A DNA stretch of 64,000 nt, from positions 199,001 through 263,000 of the forward strand of contig JAHNEJ010000126.1 in assembly GCA_022559845.1 (NCBI GenBank), read 5' to 3'. The notes beneath the pieces were generated by a model. The model made no database searches and was not told the DNA's origin. It saw nothing but the letters and a program-made list of their open reading frames with translations. The position numbers and the translations under genes are program-made. The stretch comes from Amorphophallus konjac (Eukaryota; Streptophyta; Magnoliopsida; Alismatales; Araceae). How positions within the stretch are numbered: the stretch's first letter is position 1; every line of letters starts with the position of its first letter. Below are positions 35,460-47,391 of this stretch, piece after piece.

Positions 35460-36984
35460 TCAGTGTCCGTACCTGGTTGGTGGAGGCAGAGGCCGGTATT
35501 GGACAGAACCTGGCGCCTACCATGTTCTGGGAATTCAAAATGAACGGAAAATTTCCTCTCTGAGGTGATTGAGCGAAACACAGACTAAGCTTCAATGGGT
35601 CCCAATAAACGAGAAGAGAAGAGGGTTCTGCAAATTTCGACTCAAATTTCTGGAATGGTTCCAAGGCAAGGGGACTTTTCAAGACCAGGCATGTGTAGAT
35701 GTGCAGACAGATATTCCTTGGGAAATACTGCTGGGTTCATGATTGTTCTTTGCAGTTTTTACTGAGGCAAACATGATTACATGAGGAACAGATAAGATGT
35801 TTTGGCAGATCATATTATAGAAAGAATTTGGCTTGGAAAAGAATGAATGCAGAGCTGAGCTGGTCCCGTTGTGCCCAATCCAGTTTATCTTTCTGCCCAA
35901 CCCTGCAGAAGAGACACATTGATTGCCTCTCACACTATCATAATTTCAGACAACATCAGAAGGCTGGAGGACAAGAACTTGTGGCGACCATGGTCTAGTT
36001 TCACAATGATGCATGCCCATGTTTTTGCTGCATGCTCTGTTCTGCCCCACAACCATCCAGCAGTTGTGCCTGTGTCTTGGGCTCAGAATGCCAGAAAACA
36101 AAAGGTCTGGTTGGGGGAGGTCAGGGCCTGAAATGGTCTACAAGTCTTGGGTTTCCTGCTGCAACAGGCAGCAAAATCAAACCCCTCATGGCAGTGGCAG
36201 AACACGCACACAAATCACTTATGAAACAACTCCTAGAACAATCTATCATTGGAGGAACCCTTGTGAGAAAGACGAGGGAAAAAAATAGGAAAACAATTGA
36301 TGATAGTTTTGAACCAGCTGCAGGCCAAAATATCCAAGCACCATGGATGATAGTGAGCTTCCCGTTGGGAACCCACCCTAGAAGACAATGCGTCAATGCC
36401 TGCCATGGTGAGGGGTGAATCACACTTCAGGTAACGTCAGGATCCAGTGTCAAGAAATCCTAGCTCTGTCATGACATTGTTGAACCCCATAATTTTCTGA
36501 TTTCGTTCAGACAAATATTTTTTTTTAGTCCCGACATGGCACAAAATGATACAAAATCGTTGTCGTTCAATTACACATAGGTTCCGGGGATCCGTTGGAC
36601 AGAAGAAATATACATGATTTTGGCATGTTTTATGTTCGGAATTGTGTCAAACACATAGCGGGTGGAACAAGGCCACATGCCTGTGAGAGAAACCAACAAA
36701 TAAGTTTTCTCCGGCCTTCGTGGACCATCCTCGGTGCGTCGGTGTATAGTCCCTGCAGTGCAAGAGGTTCGGACAGCAGGATGCAAGACATCTCAGTTAA
36801 CTACAGTAAAGCGTATCTTTAAATATCTAAATTGAACAATTAGCTTGAGTTTATAGTATACAAGAGGAAATGAATTTAGTATCATTACGTACTCAGATAC
36901 AGATTAGGCATGATGCAAAGATTGACAGAAAAAGTACAATGGAATCGTCAGTTTTTTGGGGGGTGCCGAGTTTCATAGTCTTCA
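35459..36984. other. Intergenic DNA, no gene recognised
   Basis: Several overlapping frames of 70-128 codons occur on both strands (for example 36,032-36,418 plus). None matches a known family, and none has a clear exon structure. Confidence 0.4.
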
Positions 36985-37345
36985 AAGAAATAAAATTTTG
37001 TGACACTATCAACTGTAGAAACAGAGTATATGACTGCAGATAATTATTGTGCTCAAGTGCTCTAGATCAAGCATCAATTATGTGATTATGGATTTGAGTT
37101 CAATAGAATCTCAATATAACGTGATAACATTGTGTCATAAATCTAATTGGAAATCTAGTTCAATACTCTAGAACTAAATATATAAAAATAAGATATCATT
37201 TTATTAGAGATCATGTAGTGGAGGATATGTTCGTTAATATAAATCATCAATTAGATTGCACTATGGTAGCCATCAATTAGACAACATATTTAATAAACTC
37301 TTAGTTGATGATGGGTTCTCCACTATCAGACCCGAACTTGGCATA
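36985..37345 (+). pseudogene. Ty1/copia RNase H remnant
   Basis: Across two frames the plus strand reads VTLSTVETEYMTADNYCAQV, then IKHQLCDYGFEF, then QYSRTKYIKIRYHFIRDHVV, and finally QLDNIFNKLL with FSTIRPELGIC. This is the C-terminal RNase H domain and tail of a copia polyprotein, with the STxETEY motif and the RTKYIxIRYHF helix. It contains many stops. It is a lone fragment, different from the other copia copies here in sequence and decay. Confidence 0.8.
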
Positions 37346-37819
37346 TGTTGGAAGAAGTCATTCACAAATGAAAATCATAAATACATGCACTAAAAAATAT
37401 CTTGCATTACTTGATTTAATTTTCTTATCTGATAATTGTGCTGTGATTAAAATTAAATAATTTTAAAAAATTGACCGGACATTTTGCAACTGCATTTATT
37501 TATAAATATATACTATCACCTAAAGTGAATCTATGATTAGACAAAATACTATCTAAGGGCCGTTAAAGGACAAACGTACTTTTTGTCTAATGCACATATG
37601 AATCGGAAGTAGATGAAATTCAAATAAAACTTAAATTAAAAAGAAATGATGAGAGAAATTGGAAATACTTTTATAACGAGTCAGTTACATCAAGAAGGAT
37701 AATTGCACTCACTCTGCAAGAACCTTTTGTCTTCTTCTCCACTTCTCACTTGAGCGACTTTGGTGACTTCTTCTCTTATCTCTTCCACCCAAGCCTTCAT
37801 CTCCAAAAAACTGAAAGCT
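37346..37819. other. Flank of the outer LTR element, no gene
   Basis: AT-rich then CT-rich sequence up to the left edge of the outer LTR. The five bases before the LTR (AAGCT) do not match those after its far end. Confidence 0.4.
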
Positions 37820-39671
37820 TGATGTAAAACCGACCTAAGACCTATGATGATGTGATGAAGATGTTTTGATACACTTGATGTGAGACCAACTAGGATGCTA
37901 TGATGATGATACCAATTGATGTGAGACCGACCTTGGACCTAAGTATGCAAGCATTCGGGTTAGGCAGCGGACTCACACTAGCGACTCACTTGCTTGTCGC
38001 ACGTTAGTGCCCGAAGGCGACTCGGTGATGATGGAGAGGGTCCGAGACGGGACCTTGTTTCTCCAAGGGTCGGCTAACTTATTGCGGACCCCAAATGGGC
38101 CAAGGGAAGCCCAAATCACGGGCGGCCAACACACCAAGGGTGTGGGTTGAGTGGAAGCTCTCACAACTCGCCCGCGGTGGTCACTCAATTTGGTGGCAAT
38201 TTAAAATCGGACACTCTCTCACCGCCGACGGAGTAACTATAGCAATACTAAGCTAAGCAAGTCCATTACAGCAACGAGAGATGTTCAGGAGCTCACCTAG
38301 CCGGCGTGAAGACGCCGACTCCGGCCGGAGACGGGGGCGAGCGGGGAGGCGAGGGTATGCACCTGCACGCCGCGTCGGTGTCGCTTCAACCTGAAATTGA
38401 AAGGAGTGCAGCACTATGCCCCATGCAAGGGGGGGGGGGATCTCGGGGTGGGGGTTAATGTATTACAACCAAAAGTTACTTCCACACAGAGAGAGGCCTT
38501 CAGCCGGCCAAACGGGGAGGGGAGAAAGTGATGAAAACACAAGAGAAGAAGCCGATGCCAAATCTGTCCAGTTCTGTGAGTGATGACAGGGGACTGAAGA
38601 ATTGACTGCTGCAACTGCTACCGAATTTTGTTGGGGACTAAACAACCTGGAAAGTCTTCGTAGGAGGCCGGGGAAGTCGTCCAAATTTTGTTAATTTCTT
38701 TTGTTGCCGATGCTGGTCTGGGTGGAGGCCCAAACAGGGAGGCAGAGTCTCGGACTGGCAGCTCCTGGTTTCCAATAGCAGGTTGCAGAGGATGTCCCGA
38801 TAGATCCCGAACTCGGAATCAAGCACCGTCAGAGTCGTTGGAACCGTGGATGAGTCCTCTTTTCATAAAAATTGACGGGGAATCCAAACAATGCCGGAGA
38901 AGACCAAGGGACTCTAAACAATGATGATAGGTCGGTGCAGACTGTGAGTAGCAGACCCGCATAGCTGAGGGAGAAAATTGATAACTCTGGATCACGAATG
39001 TCGATCGAAGTTCCGCTTCTTGATTCTGAAAGTAGACAGGGCGAGAAAGAAATTTGCAGAAGAGCTCTTAAACTTATTCTTCCAAGGTTCGTCGTGGTGA
39101 ATCTTCTACTCCGGTTCTGGTACTCAGCAGGGGCAGCTCTGCACAGTTGTGGGAGAACAGAGATCCCGGGCAGCACACAGCTCGGATTAAGATGAAACTA
39201 CTTCCGTTGCAAATAAGACAGGAATACGCTTCCGTGGATAGCTCTTGGGTCTTCAAACTCCCTGGGATGTGGTTGGAGTCACTGCTGCAAGTTGCTGGTC
39301 TTCTGCATGTCTTCAACTGTGAACTAGGGCTGAGAGATGATGGAGAGGAGCAAGGAAGAATGGTGGAGATGAGAGAGAGAGAGAGGGGGGGTGCGACCCT
39401 AACCAAGGGGAGGGGTCTTGGGGGTGCCCTAGGGCTATGGAGGGAAGGGGGATTTGAATTCAAATGGCCTAGGGAAGTGGTGGGTTGTATGGGGGAGAGG
39501 GAAGGGTGCTTAGGGAAGTAGGTAGAGTAGTTGGGGGTTGGAGGGTGGCCTAGTGATTGGGGGATTCCATCTTGGGGTTGGGGGGGAGTTAAATAAGTGT
39601 ATGGGGAAGGGGAGGGGTCTTAATGAGAGGTGAATGGGGAGGAGAGAGAAAATTTCAATTTTTTAGGTTGG

Positions 39672-39710
<39 letters not shown>

Positions 39711-39857
39711 AGTGGGATTTGGAATTGAATTTCAATATTCATGCAATGGTTCATTAGTTCAAAATGAGGGGAATGGGGTCCTATATATAGGTAACCCACA
39801 TTTTTACAAAAGTCCCTGACATTTGACTCAATGACAAATAACCGAAGGGGTAGGGGC
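37820..39857 (-). repeat. Outer 3' LTR, main part
   Basis: Aligns with 59,017-61,038 over its full length with a few percent substitutions and small indels. It is interrupted at 39,857 by the copia insertion and resumes at 48,990. GA tract at 39,676-39,708. Confidence 0.9.
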
Positions 39858-41450
39858 TGTTAGTGTTGGTGTGCTACAGGCCAATTTCGGGTCGGGTAGA
39901 CCCAATAGTTGTATGATCTTGTTCATTATTAATAAAGTGGTGTTTGAGAGTAAATATGCGATTGTGTTACTTTACGTTGTCCCTAGGATATGTGGTTGTA
40001 AAGTCAGCTCGAGATGGGATCTCGAACATGAGACTTACTTTACATGAACACATACCTTAAACTGTTCCTGGTTGGAGGGTAATCACTCGGGGACTTTGAT
40101 TACCCATTAGACCAGTACACATGATGTGTCATTGACCAGTCTCATGGTCATTGGTGTGGGGCACCAGCACATATGTGTAGGTGTATGTCCTTGGAGGATG
40201 TGCACTGAACTGGTCCGCTATTGGATCTTCAGATGGTTGATTATACCTAATGTCAACTGAAGATCCAACGGTCTCAGTAGCATCGTTGGTCCTTTGACCT
40301 GAGACATTGATCGGATCTTACACGATGACTGGAATGGTTTAATTACTTAGCTAAGTGACTTTAACCATAAGTTATGAGTTGCCGAGTCGTTAACCACTCC
40401 AGGATACGTGTGAAGATCATCAATGGTCAAGAAGGGATCGCTCACTGTCAGGTATATATCAGACAGTTAATGGGTCATGACATTGACGCTCCGTTAAATC
40501 CATGGCCAGGGTCGTATGAGTTCGTTTAGAACGGACGTCATACACTTTAAGGAGGTCATAGTCAAATGGCACGATCATGGGGTTTGACAGAAACCGTACC
40601 CTCGATCGCACCAGACTCATAGAAGGAGCGAGGGATTATATCGATGCGGTAACTGTGGACTTACAGGTACCATACAGGTTGGTTTAAACCCGGAGTCATC
40701 TAGGATCACGCGGATTTGCTTGACCCAACGTGATCAAAGGTTCGAAATAAATTAAACTATTGTTCGGCTCTAGTAGAAACGAAGAATACGTTTAATTTAC
40801 TTCTAATTGGGAATTAGAAGTTAATGGACCTTAAACTAGAGTGACTGTGGGCCTAGAGGATCACACACAATGGATTCTTGGGTGACGGGTTATTATTATA
40901 CAAGTGTGTGTATTAATTCCTTTTAATTCCTTTTGGAAAGGAGTGTAAATGGAGCTTAATACATATGTATAATAAGGGATAGGACATATATACAGTTTCG
41001 GTCTTTTGGAGCTCTTTTCTAATAAACCTAAACTCTATATATAGAATCCTACGTGAGTTCATTCGAACTCTTACAGAACTTGCTTCCTTCCTTCCCTTAA
41101 GCTAACAAGCATTAAGCTTAAGGGAGAGGATTAGCCTCCCTTTTTCTCCCTCTTGCTCTCTCTCTCTCCAGAAGGTGACAGAGCCGGGGAGGTCGTGACG
41201 GGGAGGTACCGTCGCTGCGCAAGGATCCGTGTGGATCGTCTCTAGAGGCCGTACTCGTGTGCGGCTCGATTTTTTCTACATCGGGCTTAGCGGATAGCGT
41301 CGTTCCGCGCAAGGTGAAACACGCAACCCGTAATTAGGGGTTTAGAAACATCGATTAGAGTATAATCAAGCTTTCCATAACACCGGGATCGGGCAAATCA
41401 AATTTTTGTTATCCGCTACGTCGCCCGTAGGTGCTGTGCGAAACCTTACA
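39858..41450 (+). repeat. Copia 5' LTR
   Basis: 1,593 bp, TGTTAG to TTACA. A TATA box (CTATATATAGA, about 41,033-41,043) lies in its last third and would drive the element transcript; an AATAAA-type signal is near 39,930 in the upstream part. Confidence 0.95.
41034..41043 (+). promoter_or_regulatory. TATA box in the copia 5' LTR
   Basis: CTATATATAG at a position suited to starting the genomic RNA at about 41,070, leaving an R-U5 of roughly 380 bp. The same motif is in the 3' LTR near 48,568-48,577. Confidence 0.65.
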
Positions 41451-41451
41451 G

Positions 41452-41463
41452 TGGTATCAGAGC
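41452..41463 (+). other. Copia primer binding site (initiator tRNA-Met)
   Basis: TGGTATCAGAGC starts one base after the 5' LTR. It is complementary to the 3' end of plant initiator tRNA-Met, the usual primer of plant copia elements. Confidence 0.93.
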
Positions 41464-43539
41464 TAGGTTCACGCTCTGGTCAGTGTTATTAGCGCCGTTT
41501 AGAACTATGCTTTAGGGGTAATTAAATCTTCAATTATAATTTGTAGAATGTGATGCTGGGCATCTACGTTCTTGCTGGATGCTGGGCATCCAAACAGCAA
41601 TTTTTTTTTTAAAAAAAAAAATTTAAGGCCCGTTTGGGCGCACTGCGCCCGCCGCGTGCGCCGCGTGGGCGGCGCACGCGGCACCCGGGTCAGCGCCCGC
41701 GGGCGCTGACCGCGGGCGTCCGCGTGCGGGCGCGGGCGCGCCTGCCCACGCCTTCCGCATGGGCGGCCGCGCCCCCCCTGCGGGGTTGACCCCGCCAATA
41801 TTAAAAAAAAAGGATTTTTTTTAAAATTGTTTTTATCCTTATTAATTTACTGTGTTATGCATATATTAGATATATATATTGAAATACACAGTAAATTAAA
41901 TAGATTTTATCTAGTAGGTTAATAGTGTTCTCTCAATAGTAAATGTCAAATGGTAAATTTTATTTGACCGATTTGAATTTACCGAGGTGAGATAATTACT
42001 ATTTACCTTGGGATAAAAAGGTAATAATTGAAGTTACTTCAGTAAATTCTAATTTTTGAATTTTTAATTATTAGATAATTAGAAAATTCAAATTTTGAAT
42101 TTTATTGAAGTTAAATGTGAAAAAAAATTCAATTATTTGAATTTTAATTATTAGATAATTGTTAAATTCAAATTTTGAATTTTAGAAAATTATTAATTGA
42201 GGATAATTGACTTATTTTAAATTTATTTTCAAATAAAAATTATTGGATAATTAGTTTGAATTTAAATTTAAATTATTGGCATGTTTAAATTTTGAATTTA
42301 AATTTTATTATTGGATAATTAAATTTAAATTTAAAATTAATTAATTATCTCAATTAGATGCCCCTTAGAAAATGATGGTTCTTTACGTGCGTTACTTTAT
42401 TTACCTTGTATTGGCCTGCTTGTGTGTTTAATTTTAGTTAATCATGCTTTGATTTTTAAAATTAAACGAAGCTAGCCTGTTTTTGTTTGCACATCCCATT
42501 TTTAAATTCAAAAGTAAGGAGTATTTTTAGAAAATAACCCTTGATTGATTTTATTTGAATGGGTTGGCAAGTGATCATGGACTTGGATTAATGTAATTAA
42601 TTGGGGTCTGCGAACCTCCTTTCTCTCTCTGTTAAAATTCCAATGTACTTCTATCTTCCTATATTGTTGTACTCGCCCTGAGGGCTTCTGGAATTTTATT
42701 TGCTATGTAATTTATTTTTCCGACCTGCGAGCTATGTAAAATTTGTAATTACTGCGGCGTCGGAGTTTGAAAGCGAGGAGCACACCTGACGAGGACGATC
42801 CAGCTGCTTCGGAAGCGGGCCGGATGTCTTGGTTACATTAGGGTTAAAGTCCATGATCACTTGCGTTTATTTTGCATTGGATGCATTTATTTTGTGCAAA
42901 CTACTAGGTACGGTAAATATATTGGATATATTTATATTACCACCTAGGGTGAGATCAAGATAAAATTAAATTCCCTCGCGATTAAATTTTAGATCTGGTA
43001 AGCGTGGCTCTAGGAGTCGTCGTGGCCCTCCATCATTATGGAGTGAATGAACGTCTTCATTTCATGGATTTGTTGTGCTTTCCACAAGGTCCATGAGTTT
43101 GGGGGCGGGATTAAACTCCAAGGCTCAGCCTCAATGGGGTGAGGAATTGAACTCGGCCTTGTTGTGCTTTCCACAAGGGTCAGGTCATGAACTCATTGCT
43201 ATGTTGTAATGATGGTTAGATCTAACCGAGAATATCCTTTGTTGTGCTTTCCACAAGGGGATGATTTCTTGGGGGCCGAATATCGGATATTGCATTAGAT
43301 GCAAGTGTTTGTTGACTGCCCTTGAGATGGTGTATGGCTTGTTGTGCTTTCCACAAGGTCGTACATCAGTCTCGTTGGGATTCCGACCCACTATGTAGAT
43401 CTCGCTGATCTCCCGTTCTATATACTGAGGGTTATATAGTTCGATCAAAAAATAGTGGGACTAACTAAGATAGAAAACCATATCTAAGTTAGAATTTGAA
43501 CACATGTTAAGTTGTCTTTTATTTCTTATCCAGATTATA
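41464..43539 (+). other. Copia leader region before gag
   Basis: About 2 kb of untranslated leader. It has a GC-rich, hairpin-prone patch (41,630-41,790, rich in GCGCCGCG-type motifs), then a long AT-rich stretch with repeated AAATTCAAATTTTGAATTT-like motifs (42,040-42,350), then four copies of a 20-mer between 43,070 and 43,358. A CAG at 43,531-43,533 just before the gag ATG resembles a splice acceptor. Confidence 0.6.
43070..43358 (+). repeat. Four spaced copies of a 20-mer in the copia leader
   Basis: TTGTTGTGCTTTCCACAAGG occurs at 43,070-43,089, 43,159-43,178, 43,239-43,258 and 43,339-43,358, with different sequence between copies. CCTTGTTGTG and CCACAAGG within and just before it can pair imperfectly around CTTT. 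Position upstream of gag suggests an RNA packaging or dimer signal; that is inference. Confidence 0.85.
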
Positions 43540-46500
43540 ATGTCGTCGTCCAACCCCCTCCGCGGCATCTTGGATGCAAATAGATTAACTGGACCGAACT
43601 ACTCGGATTGGCTGCGTAATCTACGCATAGTCCTTACCGCCGAAAAGATTGCGTACGTGTTGGACACGGTTCATTCTGAGCCAGCTTCTGATGCCGACGA
43701 GGGCGAGTTACTTGCTTATGCCAAGTGGTCTGAGGACTCATCCCTTGCCCAATGTTATATGTTGGCCTCTATGGCTCCCGAGCTGCAGAGGTAATTTGAA
43801 ATGACTGATTGTAGAAGTATACTTCTCAATCTATGCCAGCTCTTCGGGGAGCAGGGTAGGATTGAGAGGTATGACATCTCCAAAAGGCTTTTCAGGACAC
43901 GGATGTCTGAGGGTTCATCAGTACAGGCCCATGTACTGAAAATGATGGAGTAGATTGAAAGACTCAATGCATTGGGGTTCAAGTTGGATCTTGAACTATG
44001 CATTGATCTTATACTCCAGTCATTGCCCGATTCCTTTTCTTCCTTCATCATGAACTTTAACATGAACAGGATTGAAGCAACTCTTCCAGAGCTGCTCAAT
44101 ATGTTAAAGAGTGCTGAAGGAACCATGCAGAAAGATAAACCATCTTCGTCTGTAATGGTTATTGGCCGGGCCAACAAGAAAAGGAAGGCCTCTCAAATAT
44201 CCACCACGAGTAACAAAGGGAAGGGAAAGAAAAAGGCCACGGGTAAGCAACTCGCCAAGGTTGACAAAGGGAAGGGCAAGAAGAATGAAAAGGAAGATAA
44301 ATATTTTCGATGCGGGGAAACTGGGCATTGGAAAAGGAATTGCAAGGCAATTCTAAATGAAGGTATTTTTGTCGTAGACCTTAATTTGTCATATATGGAA
44401 TCCACATCATGGGTATTAGATACTGGATGTGCATCTCATATCTGCAGTTCTGTGCAGGTGCTGGCAAATAGAAGGCAATTGGGCGAAAAGGATATTGAAC
44501 TGAGGATGGGAAATGGAGCTTTGGTTTCTGCCAAAGCTGTCGGGACTGCACGCCTCAGTTTACCTTCAGGAGTCATTCTAGAGTTGAATGACTGTTATTA
44601 TGTTCCTAATATTATTAAGAATATTATTTCAATCTCTGGCTTGTATAACATTGGATATACATTGGCTTTTAATAGCACTGGGTGCTTTATAATGAATAAT
44701 GGTTTGGTTATAGCCAATGGTTCATTAGTCAATGGTCTTTATGTATTAGATACATGTTCTAATGTTATGCAAATTTTCAATGCTGATGAAGTGAATTCTG
44801 CATATCTATGGCATTGCAGACTTGGTCATGTAGGTGAGAAAAGAGTCTCTCACTTACACTCAAATGGGTATTTGAATTCGTTCGAATACAAGTCATTTGA
44901 TACCTGTGAGTTGTGTCTCATGGGAAAAATGACCAAGGCTCCTTTTGGTGGACATGGTGAGAGGGCTGTTGACCTTCTCGAACTCATACACTCGGATGTG
45001 TGTGGACCCATGTCTATAGAAGCAAAAGGAGGTTATCTCTATTTCATTTCTTTTATTGACGACTTCTCTAGATATGGCTATGTGTATTTAATGAGACATA
45101 AGTCACAAGCCTTTGAGAAGCTTAAGGAATATAAGAATGAAGTAGAGAAACAGACTGGCAAAAGTATTAAGGCTCTTCGATCGGATCGAGGAGGTGAATA
45201 CTTAAGCCATGAATTCACTTCTTATCTAAAAGACCATGGAATAGTTTCTCAGTGGACTCCACCGTATACACCACAACATAATGGTGTATCCGAAAGGAGA
45301 AACATGACCTTGTTAGACATGGTCCGATCCATGATGTCTATGTCAGGACTACCCTTGTCTCTTTGGGGCTATGCGTTAGAGACTGCAGCTTATTTATTGA
45401 ATAGGATCTCAAGTAAATCAGTTCCTTCTATTCCATATGAGATATGGAAGGGCAGGAAACCAAATTTTAATCACAATAAAATTTGGGGGTGTCCTGCCCA
45501 TGTAAAGAAGAACGAGAGTGATAAGGTTGAGTCGAGGACCGATAAGTGTAGGTTTGTGGGATATCCAAAGGAGACGTTTGGATATTATTTCTATCACCCT
45601 TCTGAGCAAAGGGTCTTAGTGGCCAAGAGAGCTGTATTTCTGGAAAGAGAATATCTTCTCCAGAAAAAAAACAGTGGGAGCCAGATAGAATTGGATGAGG
45701 TCCAGGAACCACAACCCATAGACACAAGCTCATTAGATGAGACTGTATCGGTTGATCCTATTCAAAGTGAGACACTAACACTACGGAGATCTGGTAGACT
45801 ACCGAGAGAACCTGAGAGATATGTTGGACATGTCTCAGAAGGGTCCTCTAGGGTATCTATCGATGAGGATGATGATCCTCAGTCATACCAGGAGGCGATC
45901 CGTAGTGTAGACTCCGAGAAATGGCAAGAGGCAATGGATTCCGAGATCCAGTCCATGTACACCAACAAAGTTTGGAACTTAGTTGATGTACCCAAAGGGA
46001 AGGTCCCTATCGGCTGCAAATGGATTTTCAAAAGGAAAATCGGTGTAGATGGACAGGTTGACACATACAAGGCTAGACTGGTGGCGAAAGGATATCGTCA
46101 AAGGCAAGGCATTGACTATGACGAGACGTTTTCGCCAGTAGCCATGGTTAAGTCAATCAGAATCCTCCTTGCCATTGCTGCATACCTGGATTATGAGATC
46201 TGGCAAATGGATGTGAAGACAGCTTTTCTTAATGGAAACCTGTCATAAGAGGTGTACATGATACAGCCTGAAGGATTCACTTCCAAGCTACATCCTAATA
46301 AGGTATGCAAACTTCAAAGGTCCATTTATGGATTAAAGCAGGCATCTAGAAGCTGGAACTTAAGATTTGACGAGACTGTCAAATCTTTCAACTTCATTCG
46401 GAATGAAGATGAACCCTGTGTTTACAAGAAGGTCAGTGGGAGCTCAGTGACCTTCTTGGTCCTTTATGTTGATGACATCTTACTCATTGGAAATGATGTA

Positions 46501-47377
46501 AGGATGTTGACATCAACTAAGTCTTGGTTGTCCAAGACCTTCTCCATGAAGGATTTGGGAGAAGCATCCTATGTGCTGGGCATAAGGATCTATCGAGATA
46601 GATCTAAAAGGATGCTAGGATTATCCCAATCCATGCACATAGACACTATCCTCAAAAGGTTTAGGATGGAAAATTCCAAGAGAGGTCTCATTCCGATGAG
46701 ACATGGAATTTGCATATCCAAGGGGATGAGTCCTAAAACTTCTGAGGAGGTGGCACACATGAATAAGGTACCCTATGCTTCGGCGATATGGTCAATCATG
46801 TATGCAATACTATGTACTCGGCCTGATGTTGCCAATGCTTTAAGCATTGTCACGAGATATCAGGTAAATCCAGGCGAAGAGCACTGGAAGGCAGTAAAGG
46901 GTATCCTTAAGTACCTGCAAAGGGCTAAGGATCTTTTTCTGATTGATGGAGGAGAGGACCTACAGCTTAGAGCTTACACAGATTCTAGATTCCAGTCAGA
47001 TCTAGATGACTACAAATCCATGTCTGAATTTGTATTCATGTTGAATGGAGGGACAGACAGTTGGAGAAGACATCTGGATGAAGAAATTCATCTTGGAACT
47101 CGGCGTAGTTCCCGAGATATCAGCTCCCATCCCATTATTTTGTGATAATAATGGGGCCATCGCCCAGGCGAACGAACCGAGATCTCACCAAAGGTCAAAG
47201 TATATTCTCAGGCGCTTTCACCTTATTCGGGAGATTGTTGATCGTGGAGATGTGATGGTAGAGCGTGTACCGTCAGAAGATAACATAGCAGATCCACTGA
47301 CTAAGCCTTTGACACAGACTGTATTTGAGCGTTATCGGGATAAGATGGGCCTCAAAGTTGTGGGCAATTGGCTGTAG
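43540..47377 (+). pseudogene. Copia gag-pol polyprotein, broken
   Basis: The gag ATG is at 43,540. Domains along one frame: gag with the NRLTGPNYSDWLRNLRI segment; a zinc knuckle at about 44,310 whose first Cys is Tyr (YFRCGETGHWKRNC); protease (WVLDTGCASHI, about 44,410); integrase with HCRLGH and CELC zinc residues, then HSDVCGP, LRSDRGGEY and NGVSERRN giving the D-D-E triad (44,800-45,420); reverse transcriptase with DETFSPV, MDVKTAFLNG and YVDD (about 46,465); RNase H with AYTDS and CDNNGAI, ending near PLTKPL. In-frame stops are at 43,792 (TAA), 43,951 (TAG) and 46,246 (TAA). A deletion of very roughly 75 bp near 47,060 removes the conserved TEAEY-type segment with the catalytic Glu and shifts the frame. 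It cannot make a full protein. Confidence 0.94.
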
Positions 47378-47380
47378 TTC

Positions 47381-47391
47381 AAGTGGGAGAT
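47381..47391 (+). other. Copia polypurine tract
   Basis: AAGTGGGAGAT immediately precedes the 3' LTR; it is the expected plus-strand primer. Confidence 0.85.

Noticed and set aside
35258..35682. Open frames of 67-119 codons around the GT/GA repeat
   Set aside because: They are Cys-Val, His-Thr, Arg-Glu and Ser-Leu repeats, direct translations of the microsatellite.
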